From positions 1 to 42,993 of the forward strand of contig CAIYSR010000144.1 of the NCBI GenBank assembly GCA_903928895.1: a stretch of DNA of 42,993 nucleotides. Reading direction: 5' to 3'. Both the position numbers and the translations under genes were made by a program. This DNA is from an uncultured Rhodospirillales bacterium (GTDB lineage: Bacteria > Pseudomonadota > Alphaproteobacteria > Acetobacterales > Acetobacteraceae). The stretch's first letter is position 1. Each line of letters opens with the position of its first letter. Below the pieces are notes generated by a model. It had not been told where the DNA came from and ran no database searches. It saw only the letters and a list, made by a program, of their open reading frames with translations. Shown here piece by piece: positions 17,118 to 23,910 of this stretch.

Positions 17118-18767
17118 ATGATGAAATACCTTGCAGCGACCGCCGCCGTCCTGTTGCCCGTGCTGGCCGGCGGGCCCGCGGCCCAGGCCGCCCCGCATGA
17201 CGCCATCAGCATCGGCATCGCCGAGTCGATCGGCGACATGAACCCCTATTTCAGCAACGCCCTGGTCACCATCCATGTGCAGGCCGCGGCGCGGCGGGCG
17301 ATGACCGGCATCACCCGCGACGGGCGCGTCTACTGCCGCTTCTGCACCGAGGTGCCGACACTGGCCAACGGCCGCGCCCGCATCGTCGACCTGCCCGACG
17401 GCAAGAAGGGCATGGACGTGCGCTATACCCTCAAGCCCGATCTCAAATGGGGCGACGGCGCGCCGTTCACCGCTGCCGATTTCGCCTTCGCCTTCAAGGT
17501 CGGTCAGTCGATGGCCCCTTCGCCGACGATCGCCGCGGTCGAGGCGCCGAACCCGTTCGACGTGATCATCCATATCAAGACCACCCGCTACGACTTCGAC
17601 CGCACCGCCCCGGTCGCCGTGCCGGAGCATATCGAGGGGCCGATCTTCGCTGCCGCCGCCAACACCGTCGACTACGGCAACCATTCCGAGTTCAACCGCC
17701 ACCCGGAGAACCCCGGGCTGTGGAACGGCCCCTACGTCATCACCGAGTACCGCCAGGGCGAGTCGATCACCATGGCGCCGAACAAGTACTGGGAAGGCGA
17801 GAAGAAGCCGTATTTCCAGAAGATCACCTGGCGCATGATCGAGAACACCGCCGCCTTGCAGGCCAACCTGCTGTCGGGCGACATCGACATGGCCGGCGAG
17901 ATCGGCCTCACCGTCGATCAGGCGCTGGCCATGCAGAAGACCGCCGCCGGGCGCTTCGACATCGCGATCGTGCCGACGCTCGGCGTGCAACAGCTCTATG
18001 TGAAGATGGACCATCCGCTGCTGACGGATCCGCGGGTGCGCAAGGCGATCGCCATGTCGATTGATCGCAAGACGATCGTGGATCGCCTGTTCGAGGGCAA
18101 GGTGCCGGTGGCGGACAGCTTCATCACCGCCGGCGAATTTGGCTACGATCCGAAACTCGGGTTCTGGCCCTTCGATCCCGCCGGCGCGCGGGCCCTGCTG
18201 GCCGAGGCCGGTTTCAAGCCGGGCGCGGACGGCATCCTGGTTTCGCCTTCCGGCGAGCGCTTCTCGATCGACGTCAGCGCCGCTTCGGGCAACCGGCTGT
18301 ACGATCTGCAGGAGCAGGTGATGCAGAGCCAGCTCAAGGCGGTCGGCATCGAGTTGCAGATCAAGAACCAGCCGTTCCGCGTGCTGCTCGCCGAGGGGCT
18401 GCGGATGCGCAAATACAACGGGCTCGCGCTGCTGTCGTGGACGCCGTTTCCGGACTGGGTGCCGCAGATCCGGTTCGACAGCACCCAGATCCCGACCGAG
18501 GCCAATGGCTGGTTCGGCAACAACGTCTATGGCGTCGCCGACCCGGCGCTCGACAAGGCGCTGCTGGGCGCGCTGACCTCGCTCGATCCGGCACCGCGCA
18601 AGCAATACTGGAACGACATCGTCCGTCTGGTGAAGGAGGACCTGCCGATCATCCCGCTGTACGTGCTGACCTCGCAGATCGTCACGCCGAAATGGATGAC
18701 CGGGATCGCGCCGCCGCCGCTGCCGGGCCTGTCCACCGGCTGGATCGAGGAGTGGGGCGTCAAGTAG
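17118..18767 (+). CDS. Peptide/nickel-type ABC substrate-binding protein (SBP_bac_5)
   Basis: A 549-residue periplasmic receptor of the DppA/OppA family. A signal peptide covers about residues 1-24 (ending AAQA). Family features include YTLKPDLKWGDGAPFTAADFAFAF, VRKAIAMSIDR and the C-terminal DIVRLVKEDLPIIPLY. ATGATG gives two adjacent starts; 17118 is used. It sits in an operon with an amidase and two permeases, so it probably captures peptides or amide compounds that the amidase then cleaves. Confidence 0.9.
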   Translation: MMKYLAATAAVLLPVLAGGPAAQAAPHDAISIGIAESIGDMNPYFSNALVTIHVQAAARRAMTGITRDGRVYCRFCTEVPTLANGRARIVDLPDGKKGMDVRYTLKPDLKWGDGAPFTAADFAFAFKVGQSMAPSPTIAAVEAPNPFDVIIHIKTTRYDFDRTAPVAVPEHIEGPIFAAAANTVDYGNHSEFNRHPENPGLWNGPYVITEYRQGESITMAPNKYWEGEKKPYFQKITWRMIENTAALQANLLSGDIDMAGEIGLTVDQALAMQKTAAGRFDIAIVPTLGVQQLYVKMDHPLLTDPRVRKAIAMSIDRKTIVDRLFEGKVPVADSFITAGEFGYDPKLGFWPFDPAGARALLAEAGFKPGADGILVSPSGERFSIDVSAASGNRLYDLQEQVMQSQLKAVGIELQIKNQPFRVLLAEGLRMRKYNGLALLSWTPFPDWVPQIRFDSTQIPTEANGWFGNNVYGVADPALDKALLGALTSLDPAPRKQYWNDIVRLVKEDLPIIPLYVLTSQIVTPKWMTGIAPPPLPGLSTGWIEEWGVK

Positions 18768-18774
18768 GCCGGGC

Positions 18775-19737
18775 ATGCTGCGCTTCCTGATCGCGCGCGG
18801 CGGCGGCGCGGTGGTCGTGCTGCTGGCCAAATCGTTTGTCATCTTCCTGCTCATCGGGCTGATGCCGGGCGATCCGGTGGACCTTTTGATGAACGCGAAT
18901 CCCGACGCGCGGCCGGAGGATGTCGAGCATCTGCGGGCGATCTACGGCGTCGATCAGCCGGTGATCGAGCGCTATGCGCGTTGGCTCGGCAGCGCGCTGC
19001 ACGGGGATTTCGGGTATTCGCGGGGGCAGCACCGGCCGGTGTTGGAGATCGTTTTGCCGGCGCTGGGCAACACCATCCTGTTGACCGGCACCGCCTTCGT
19101 GCTCAGCACGCTGATCGCGGTGGCGCTGGGCACGGTCGCGGGCATTCGCCGCGGCACGCCGCTCGATCGGGCGATCAATCTGTTTGCCTATGCCGGCATT
19201 TCGCTGCCCAGCTTCTGGCTCGGGCTGCTGCTGATCTATCTGTTCGCGGTCCATCTGGGCTGGCTGCCCGCCGGGGGCATGCCGCGCCCGGGCCAGGCGC
19301 AGCCGGCCTGGGCCTATCTGGTGATGCCGGTGCTGACGCTGGTGATCGTCGAGGTGGGTGGGCTCGCGCGCTACACCCGCAGCGCGGTGCTCGACGTGCT
19401 CGGGCAGGACCATGTCCGCACGGCGCACGCCAAGGGCCTGGCGCCGATGCGGGTGGCGCTGCGGCATGTGCTGCGCAATGCGCTGGTGCCGGTGGTCACG
19501 GTGATCGCGCTCGGCGTCGGCCATCTGTTCTCCGGTGCCTTGCTGGTGGAGGTGGTGTTTGCCTATCGCGGGATGGGGCGGCTGACGCTGGAGGCGATCA
19601 TGGGCAACGACTACAACCTCGCCTTGGTGTGCCTGCTGTTCACCACGATCATGATCGTCATCGGCAGCATGCTGGCGGACATCGCGTATGCCTGGCTCGA
19701 CCCGCGCATCGGTCTTGAAGGACGGACCCGGCGATGA
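18775..19737 (+). CDS. DppB-type ABC permease
   Basis: A 320-residue inner-membrane permease with six helices and the cytoplasmic EAA loop (HAKGLAPMRVALRHVLRNAL) that would contact an ATPase. The N-terminal pattern LIGLMPGDPVDLLM and GLPxxR-type YGVDQPVIERYARWL are typical of DppB/OppB. It starts 7 nt after the receptor gene and overlaps the next permease by 4 bp (ATGA). Confidence 0.92.
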   Translation: MLRFLIARGGGAVVVLLAKSFVIFLLIGLMPGDPVDLLMNANPDARPEDVEHLRAIYGVDQPVIERYARWLGSALHGDFGYSRGQHRPVLEIVLPALGNTILLTGTAFVLSTLIAVALGTVAGIRRGTPLDRAINLFAYAGISLPSFWLGLLLIYLFAVHLGWLPAGGMPRPGQAQPAWAYLVMPVLTLVIVEVGGLARYTRSAVLDVLGQDHVRTAHAKGLAPMRVALRHVLRNALVPVVTVIALGVGHLFSGALLVEVVFAYRGMGRLTLEAIMGNDYNLALVCLLFTTIMIVIGSMLADIAYAWLDPRIGLEGRTRR

Positions 19738-20645
19738 ACATGCCTCCTCCCGCCACGGTGTGGCAATTGCGCTGGCGGCGGCTGCGCGCCGATCGGGCCG
19801 CGATGCTGGGCGCGGCGGCGCTGCTGGTGCTGGGCCTGGGGGCGGCCGGGGCGGGTGTGTTCGAGAGCTGGCTCGGGGTCAGCGGGGTGGAGACCGATCT
19901 GTTCAGCCGGTTCGATCCGCCATCGGCGGCGCATTGGCTGGGCACGGACGATGCCGGCCGCGATGTGGTGGCGCGGCTGTTGCGCGGCGGCGGGGTGTCG
20001 CTGTCGGTTGGGCTGCTCGGCGCGATCAGTGCCAGTGTCATCGGCACGCTGATCGGGGCGACGGCGGGCTATGTGCGCGGCTGGGTCGATGCGATCCTGA
20101 TGCGGTTCACCGATTTCGTGATCGGTCTGCCCTGGCTGCCGATGCTGATCATCCTGGCGGCGCTGGACCTGACCAAGCTCGGCCTGCCCGCGGCGTTCGT
20201 GCGATCGGGCGGGGCCAATTTCTGGCGCATCGTCGCGATTTTCGCGCTGCTCGGCTGGACCGGGGTCGCCCGGCTGGCGCGGGCCGGCACGCTGGCGCTG
20301 GCGGAGCAGGAATTCGTCTATGCGGCCCGCGCGCAGGGGGCTTCGCCGTGGCGGATCCTAAGCGTGCATATCCTGCCCAATGCGATTTCGCCGGTGATCG
20401 TCGCGACGACGCTGGCGATGGGGCGCATCGTGCTGGCGGAATCGGGGCTGAGTTTTCTCGGCGTCGGCATCCAGCCGCCGCAGACGAGCTGGGGCGGGAT
20501 GCTGAACAACGCGCTCGACCTGATCGGGACGGCGCCGGCGCTGGCGATCTATCCGGGGGTGATGATCCTGATCACCGTGGTGGCGATCAACTTCCTCGGC
20601 GACGGGCTGCAATCGGCGTTCGATCCGGGGCACGAGCGGCGCTGA
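19734..20645 (+). CDS. DppC-type ABC permease
   Basis: A 303-residue second permease. It has the DppC hallmark HWLGTDDAGRDVVARLLRG and an EAA loop (AARAQGASPWRILSVHILPN). It closes the operon. No DppD or DppF ATPase follows: the next gene is convergent and unrelated. ATP-binding subunits must be supplied from elsewhere in the genome, which is unusual for this transporter class. Confidence 0.92.
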   Translation: MNMPPPATVWQLRWRRLRADRAAMLGAAALLVLGLGAAGAGVFESWLGVSGVETDLFSRFDPPSAAHWLGTDDAGRDVVARLLRGGGVSLSVGLLGAISASVIGTLIGATAGYVRGWVDAILMRFTDFVIGLPWLPMLIILAALDLTKLGLPAAFVRSGGANFWRIVAIFALLGWTGVARLARAGTLALAEQEFVYAARAQGASPWRILSVHILPNAISPVIVATTLAMGRIVLAESGLSFLGVGIQPPQTSWGGMLNNALDLIGTAPALAIYPGVMILITVVAINFLGDGLQSAFDPGHERR

Positions 20646-20710
20646 GGCGTTGCGGCTGGCCAGTTTTGTTTTGAAATCGGAACAAATAAGACGTGCGAAG
20701 GCTTGGGCGG

Positions 20711-21262
20711 TCAGAGCGATAAAAAGCGGAAGCGGGGTGGCGGCGGGTCGTGCGGGTGTGGCGCGGGGGATGGGCGTGGAACCGGAATGGGGGCGCGGGG
20801 CTGGCGGGGCCGAGGGCGGACGGAGGCGCGGGGGTCATGCAGTCCGGGGGCGGTGACGCCGAGCATGTGGCAGAGCGGGCGGAGGATGCGGGCGGCCTGG
20901 GGGGCGGCGGCGAGGAAGTCGGCGAGGTCGGGGGTGTGGGCGAGGAGGTGTTGGAGCTGGGAGGCGAAGCCGGCGACCTGGTAGCCGCAGGCGACGACGA
21001 GCCAGGTGCGGCCGTTGGGGACGGCTGGCCTGGGTCGGGGCTGGTGGGGCCGGGTTTGGCCGGCGCGGGATTTGCGGGGTTTGGGCAGGGTGTTGGCGCG
21101 GAAGCGGGCGAAGAGGCGCTCGAAGCGGGTGATGGCGCGGCCGATGCGGGTATGGATCAGGGTGAGGAGGGGGATGCTTGCGTGATCGCGGGCCATGACG
21201 ACGCCGAGGGCGGCGCGCAGGCCGGTGAGGATGGCGCGGAAGGAGGTGGGCAGGGTGAACAT
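20711..21262 (-). CDS. Lineage-specific hypothetical protein, basic and Pro/Arg-rich
   Basis: A 183-residue protein with an amphipathic N-terminal helical part (MARDHASIPLLTLIHTRIGR, ITRFERLFARF), a basic Pro-rich linker, a conserved-looking core GYQVAGFASQLQHLL and AAPQAARILRPLCHMLGV, then a long Pro/Arg-rich tail. No signal peptide. I recall similar proteins from Acetobacteraceae genomes but no function. Unlike its neighbours it has an AT-rich, consensus-like promoter placed so close that the mRNA would be almost leaderless. It converges on the permease operon. Confidence 0.65.
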   Translation of the reverse strand: MFTLPTSFRAILTGLRAALGVVMARDHASIPLLTLIHTRIGRAITRFERLFARFRANTLPKPRKSRAGQTRPHQPRPRPAVPNGRTWLVVACGYQVAGFASQLQHLLAHTPDLADFLAAAPQAARILRPLCHMLGVTAPGLHDPRASVRPRPRQPRAPIPVPRPSPAPHPHDPPPPRFRFLSL

Positions 21263-21271
21263 GTTGGTGAT

Positions 21272-21300
21272 GATATATAACTATCATCGATGAATGTCAA
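21272..21300 (-). promoter_or_regulatory. Sigma-70-type promoter, near-leaderless
   Basis: On the minus strand TTGACA (21300-21295) is followed by a 17-bp spacer and TATATC (21277-21272). The expected start of transcription is within about 5 nt of the ATG at 21262, so there is no room for a ribosome site. The spacer contains the perfect palindrome TCATCGATGA (21284-21293), a possible operator. Confidence 0.6.
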
Positions 21301-21319
21301 GGCTGGCGTGGCAAACCAA

Positions 21320-21348
21320 AACAGCCACCCCTGGTCGGGGTGGCTGTT
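21320..21348 (-). terminator. Rho-independent terminator
   Basis: A 12-bp perfect stem (arms AACAGCCACCCC and GGGGTGGCTGTT, 5-nt loop). On the minus strand it is followed by TTTGGTTTGC. It probably ends the transcript of the PEP-CTERM gene and the small frame after it, upstream of the next promoter. Confidence 0.65.
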
Positions 21349-21377
21349 CCGGGTAGGCTGTGGAAAGGGAGAGGGGC

Positions 21378-21518
21378 TCAGGCCTTGCGGCGACGGCGGC
21401 CGACGGCGAGGCCGGTGGCGTCACGGACGTCGATGACGGCGCTGTTGCTGGAGGCGTTCGGGAGAGCGGCGGGGTTTTCGGGGGGAGCGCTGGTCCGCTT
21501 CGTGCCCCAGTCGGGCAC
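21378..21518 (-). CDS. Possible 46-aa basic-tailed small protein
   Basis: A frame that begins at a GTG inside a hairpin and ends with TGA 30 nt before a terminator. The product starts with PDWGTKRTSAPPENP and ends SAVIDVRDATGLAVGRRRRKA. It is not a family I can name. The codons are GC-rich at third positions through the end. It could also be the tail of a decayed gene or chance coding next to the PEP-CTERM gene. Confidence 0.3.
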   Translation of the reverse strand: MPDWGTKRTSAPPENPAALPNASSNSAVIDVRDATGLAVGRRRRKA

Positions 21519-21527
21519 GAAGCGGAC
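21493..21527. repeat. 15-bp perfect hairpin after PEP-CTERM gene 1
   Basis: Arms GTCCGCTTCGTGCCC (21493-21507) and its exact complement (21513-21527) with a 5-nt loop, 8 nt past the stop of the PEP-CTERM gene. No T-run follows on the minus strand. It may protect the mRNA 3' end or partly attenuate transcription into the small frame downstream. Confidence 0.5.
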
Positions 21528-21534
21528 GCCTGGG

Positions 21535-22278
21535 TCAGCGCGCGGCGCGGCGGCGGCGGATCACGCCGAGGCCGGCGAGGCCGGCGCCGAGGAGGAGCAT
21601 GGTGGCCGGCTCGGGGACGGGATCGGGCACGCTGGTGTTATTGATGAAGAGGAGATCGCCGATGTTGCCCTGCTGGGGATTCAGGGCAACGGGCGAGATG
21701 GGGTTGGGCAGGGGGCTGTCGAGCAGGGTGGGCGAATAGTTGCCGGTGCTAAAATTCTGCGGGGCGAACGCAAATCCGGCCGAATTCTTGATGCCGAAGG
21801 CATAGTTGGTTTCGTGGCTGGTGCCCGGATTGGAATCATACAACTGGATATACTGAGCGCTCAGCGCGCCGCTGGCATCGACCGATTTGAAGCCGCCGGT
21901 GGTGAGGTCGGTGACGGTGATGTTGTAGTCGGTGGATTGGAAGGTGGCCGGGTTCGGGTTGTATTGAATGCCGGTGAAGCCGGGAATGGAGCTGGCGACG
22001 AACTTGCTCAGATCGTAGGAGATGGTGAGCTTGAACTGGTCGCCGATCCAGCTGTTGGCGGGGTGGAGGTTGAACTGGTCGGTTTCCGCCGGGCGGAAAA
22101 TCCCGAGCTGGTCGTACTGCGCCAGCCAGTAGCCGTTGGTGATATCGAAGGCGGTGCCGAAGATGGTGGTGGTCACCATGTCGGCGCGGGCGGTGGCAGC
22201 GCCGCCGATCAGAGCGGCTGCCGCCACGGCGAAGGCGAGGCGGGCGGCCCCGCGCAGGGTCGCGTGTGTCTTATTCAT
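21535..22278 (-). CDS. PEP-CTERM sorted exported protein 1
   Basis: A 246-residue secreted protein. An N-terminal signal peptide covers about residues 1-32 (ending TARA|D) and a C-terminal PEP-CTERM signal has VPEPATMLLLGAGLAGLG followed by RRRRAAR. The body is Asn/Thr/Ser-rich with beta-strand-like patterns. Such proteins are processed by an exosortase (EpsH) and usually end up in exopolysaccharide or at the cell surface; no exosortase is in this window. AGGGGA precedes ATG 22278. A sigma-54 promoter lies 74 bp upstream. Confidence 0.88.
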   Translation of the reverse strand: MNKTHATLRGAARLAFAVAAAALIGGAATARADMVTTTIFGTAFDITNGYWLAQYDQLGIFRPAETDQFNLHPANSWIGDQFKLTISYDLSKFVASSIPGFTGIQYNPNPATFQSTDYNITVTDLTTGGFKSVDASGALSAQYIQLYDSNPGTSHETNYAFGIKNSAGFAFAPQNFSTGNYSPTLLDSPLPNPISPVALNPQQGNIGDLLFINNTSVPDPVPEPATMLLLGAGLAGLGVIRRRRAAR

Positions 22279-22340
22279 GTCATAGTTCCCCTTGATTTGA
22301 GCCGGCCTTGTTGGGCTCAATGTTTAACTCACGATAGCTG

Positions 22341-22397
22341 TGTCAAGCATCGCAATTTTCGTGCCACATCTCGATGTCCTTGATTTGTCAAGCATCG
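22341..22397 (-). repeat. 12-bp direct repeats in the PEP-CTERM 1 promoter
   Basis: CGATGCTTGACA (minus strand) occurs at 22386-22397 and again at 22341-22352, 45 bp apart. The second copy directly follows the -12 element and covers the expected transcription start. It could bind a repressor or a second regulator. It is not seen at PEP-CTERM gene 2. Confidence 0.4.
22352..22366 (-). promoter_or_regulatory. Sigma-54 promoter of PEP-CTERM gene 1
   Basis: The minus strand reads TGGCACGAAAATTGC, an exact match to the -24/-12 consensus TGGCACG-N4-TTGC. Transcription would begin near 22340, giving a leader of about 60 nt. Sigma-54 promoters need an ATP-driven activator bound upstream. Confidence 0.85.
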
Positions 22398-22427
22398 TCG
22401 CTGTGATGGCGGGGACGGGGTGGAAGA

Positions 22428-22449
22428 TGTGTAAAGTTTCCTGACTCCT
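22428..22449 (-). promoter_or_regulatory. Putative activator (UAS) site A
   Basis: A 22-bp element (plus strand begins TGTGTAAAG and ends TTTCCTGACTCCT). It matches site B at 23129 in 21 of 22 positions. It lies 61 nt upstream of the -24 box, a usual distance for an enhancer-binding protein site. A PrsR-like activator is the natural candidate because such regulators control PEP-CTERM systems; that assignment is inference. Confidence 0.7.
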
Positions 22450-22504
22450 TCCGGCCCGGCGCGCGATACCAGCCGCCCCAGCGCTGCGGTCGTCGGACGA
22501 AGGA

Positions 22505-23011
22505 TCAGCCGGCGCGGCGGCGGCGCAGCCATCCGAGGCCGGCGAGGCCGATGCCGAGGATCGCCATCGAGGCGGGCTCCGGCACGTCGACGTTGGCCGT
22601 GCCGGTGACGGAGAGGGCACTTTGCTGGTCAGCTGGGGTGCCCAGCAGGGTTTGGTAAAAATTCGATACCGCGAGCGGATCGTCATTCCCAAGGGCAAGG
22701 TTGTTGGCAAAAATGACCTGGAGCAGGTCGGTCGGGGCGTCATAGTCCGCGAAGCCGGCCGGCACACTCAGGTGGAAGCCGTAGGTGAATGTCGCGTTGA
22801 GGAAACTGCCCGAAACCGTGGTGTTGTCTGCGTACAACGCGTCCGTCGTCGCATCCCAGACGAAGCCGCCCGAGAGGGTTTCGGTGGCGCCGCCGGACAA
22901 GGTCATCGCGGCATCGGGCGACCAGACGTAGCTGATCAGGGTGTCCGCCTTGGCCTGGCCGATGGCGAGGGTGGCGAGCAGGGTGCTGACGGCGGCGATT
23001 TTCTTGAGCAT
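22505..23011 (-). CDS. PEP-CTERM sorted exported protein 2
   Basis: A 168-residue secreted protein with a signal peptide (about 1-21, ending QAKA|D) and a C-terminal VPEPASMAILGIGLAGLG followed by RRRRAG, the exosortase recognition and anchoring signal. The middle is a Thr/Ser/Asp-rich beta-type domain of unknown function. ATG 23011 has GGAG six bases upstream. The sequence differs from PEP-CTERM protein 1 except at the tail, so it is not a recent duplicate, yet both share promoter architecture. Confidence 0.88.
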   Translation of the reverse strand: MLKKIAAVSTLLATLAIGQAKADTLISYVWSPDAAMTLSGGATETLSGGFVWDATTDALYADNTTVSGSFLNATFTYGFHLSVPAGFADYDAPTDLLQVIFANNLALGNDDPLAVSNFYQTLLGTPADQQSALSVTGTANVDVPEPASMAILGIGLAGLGWLRRRRAG

Positions 23012-23053
23012 GGGAGGCTCCATGGTCCGGCGTGACGCGTCGTTTACCTTTAA

Positions 23054-23068
23054 GCAATTTTTGTGCCC
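23054..23068 (-). promoter_or_regulatory. Sigma-54 promoter of PEP-CTERM gene 2
   Basis: The minus strand reads GGGCACAAAAATTGC and then T, matching TGGCACG-N4-TTGCW at all invariant positions (GG at -24, GC at -12, correct spacing). Transcription would start near 23042, about 30 nt before the ATG. Confidence 0.8.
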
Positions 23069-23128
23069 CTTCAAAATATGCAATATTCCTAATACGTTGG
23101 TATGGGCTCCTTTGGCATTTCGTGCCCC

Positions 23129-23150
23129 TGTGTAAAATTTCCTGACTCCT
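23129..23150 (-). promoter_or_regulatory. Putative activator (UAS) site B
   Basis: A 22-bp element (plus strand begins TGTGTAAAA and ends TTTCCTGACTCCT), identical to site A except one base. It lies 60 nt upstream of the -24 box of PEP-CTERM gene 2, against 61 nt for site A. Shared sequence and shared spacing argue for one common activator. Confidence 0.7.
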
Positions 23151-23226
23151 GGGATGGGGTGGTGGGGCGCAGACCGGGCCGATTCCTGGTCGGTTGAAAA
23201 GCCTCGGGTGCGCCCGCAAGGCGTGG

Positions 23227-23249
23227 ATGGCCCGGACAAGCCGGGCCAT
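23227..23249. repeat. REP-like hairpin
   Basis: ATGGCCCGG and CCGGGCCAT flank a 5-nt loop (ACAAG), followed by GACGG. This is the layout of the palindromic intergenic repeats common in alphaproteobacterial chromosomes. I see one copy in the window. Confidence 0.5.
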
Positions 23250-23310
23250 GACGGTACTTTCCGATCCACGACGTATGGTTGTTCGTTGATGCAGTTGGGG
23301 GGAAATGGTT

Positions 23311-23364
23311 GCGGGTCTGGGGGCGCCGGCCCCCAGCGGGTGCGGGCGGCGCCCGCTGCTTGCT
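23311..23364. repeat. Double-hairpin dispersed repeat, copy 1
   Basis: GCGGGTCTGGGGGC leads into hairpin GGGGGC/GCCCCC (23319-23334), the shared core CCCCAGCGGGT, then hairpin GCGGGC/GCCCGC (23342-23356). It has the same layout as the copies at 28461 and 33060. It lies between the PEP-CTERM 2 upstream region and the GFA gene. Apart from this repeat, the hairpin at 23227 and the promoter elements, 23012-23469 holds no gene. Confidence 0.6.
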
Positions 23365-23469
23365 TGAGGGGGTGCCGGGGTTTGCGGCGGTGGGGAAGTG
23401 GGTGAGGATGGGCGGGGTGGCGGCGGCGTTTTTCCATGGGGCGTTGGCGCCGGGGTGAGGGAGGCAGGG

Positions 23470-23910
23470 ATGGTTTTGCGGGGCGGGTGCCAGTGCGGGG
23501 CGGTGGTGTTCGAGATCGACGGGCCGTTGATGGGGGTGGGGCACTGCCATTGCGGGGCGTGCCGGCGGGCGCAGGGGGCGGCGTTTCGGACGCGGGCGCG
23601 GGTGAAGCGCAGCGATTTCCGATGGGTGGCGGGGGAGGGGCTGGTGCGGTCGCATCAGACGTCGCCGGGGTTTCATCGGGGGTTTTGCGGGCAGTGCGGG
23701 TCCCCGGTGGTGAATTGGAATACGGGGGAGTCGGAGTATGGGCAGCGCAATCCGGCGAGCCTGGAGACGTATGGGATTGCGGTGGCGAGTCTGGAGGGCG
23801 ATCCCGGGGTGCGGCCGGGGTTTCATTGTTTTGTGGCGTTCAAGGCGCCTTGGTTCGAGATCACGGATGGGTTGCCGCAGTTTGCGGGGTATCCGGAGGA
23901 GGGGCGGTAG
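23470..23910 (+). CDS. GFA-domain (glutathione-dependent formaldehyde-activating-like) protein
   Basis: A 146-residue zinc-binding protein of the GFA/CENP-V family. The cysteines are arranged as CQCG, HCHCGACRRAQG and FCGQCGSP. The family name comes from a proposed S-hydroxymethyl-glutathione synthase, but most members have unknown substrates. ATG 23470 is preceded by GGGAGG; a longer frame upstream is Gly-rich and unlikely. Its last 50 bp overlap the end of the convergent MBL gene. Confidence 0.85.
   Translation: MVLRGGCQCGAVVFEIDGPLMGVGHCHCGACRRAQGAAFRTRARVKRSDFRWVAGEGLVRSHQTSPGFHRGFCGQCGSPVVNWNTGESEYGQRNPASLETYGIAVASLEGDPGVRPGFHCFVAFKAPWFEITDGLPQFAGYPEEGR

Noticed and set aside
15678-18854. 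Open frame of 1058 codons on the minus strand
   Set aside because: It is antisense to the amidase, binding protein and permease genes, has His/Arg/Gly-rich low-complexity product and no family motifs. High GC keeps the frame open.
23107-23126. Second GGGGCACGAAATGCC sigma-54-like word upstream of PEP-CTERM gene 2
   Set aside because: Spacing between the GG and GC elements is too short for a -24/-12 promoter; the box at 23054-23068 fits fully.
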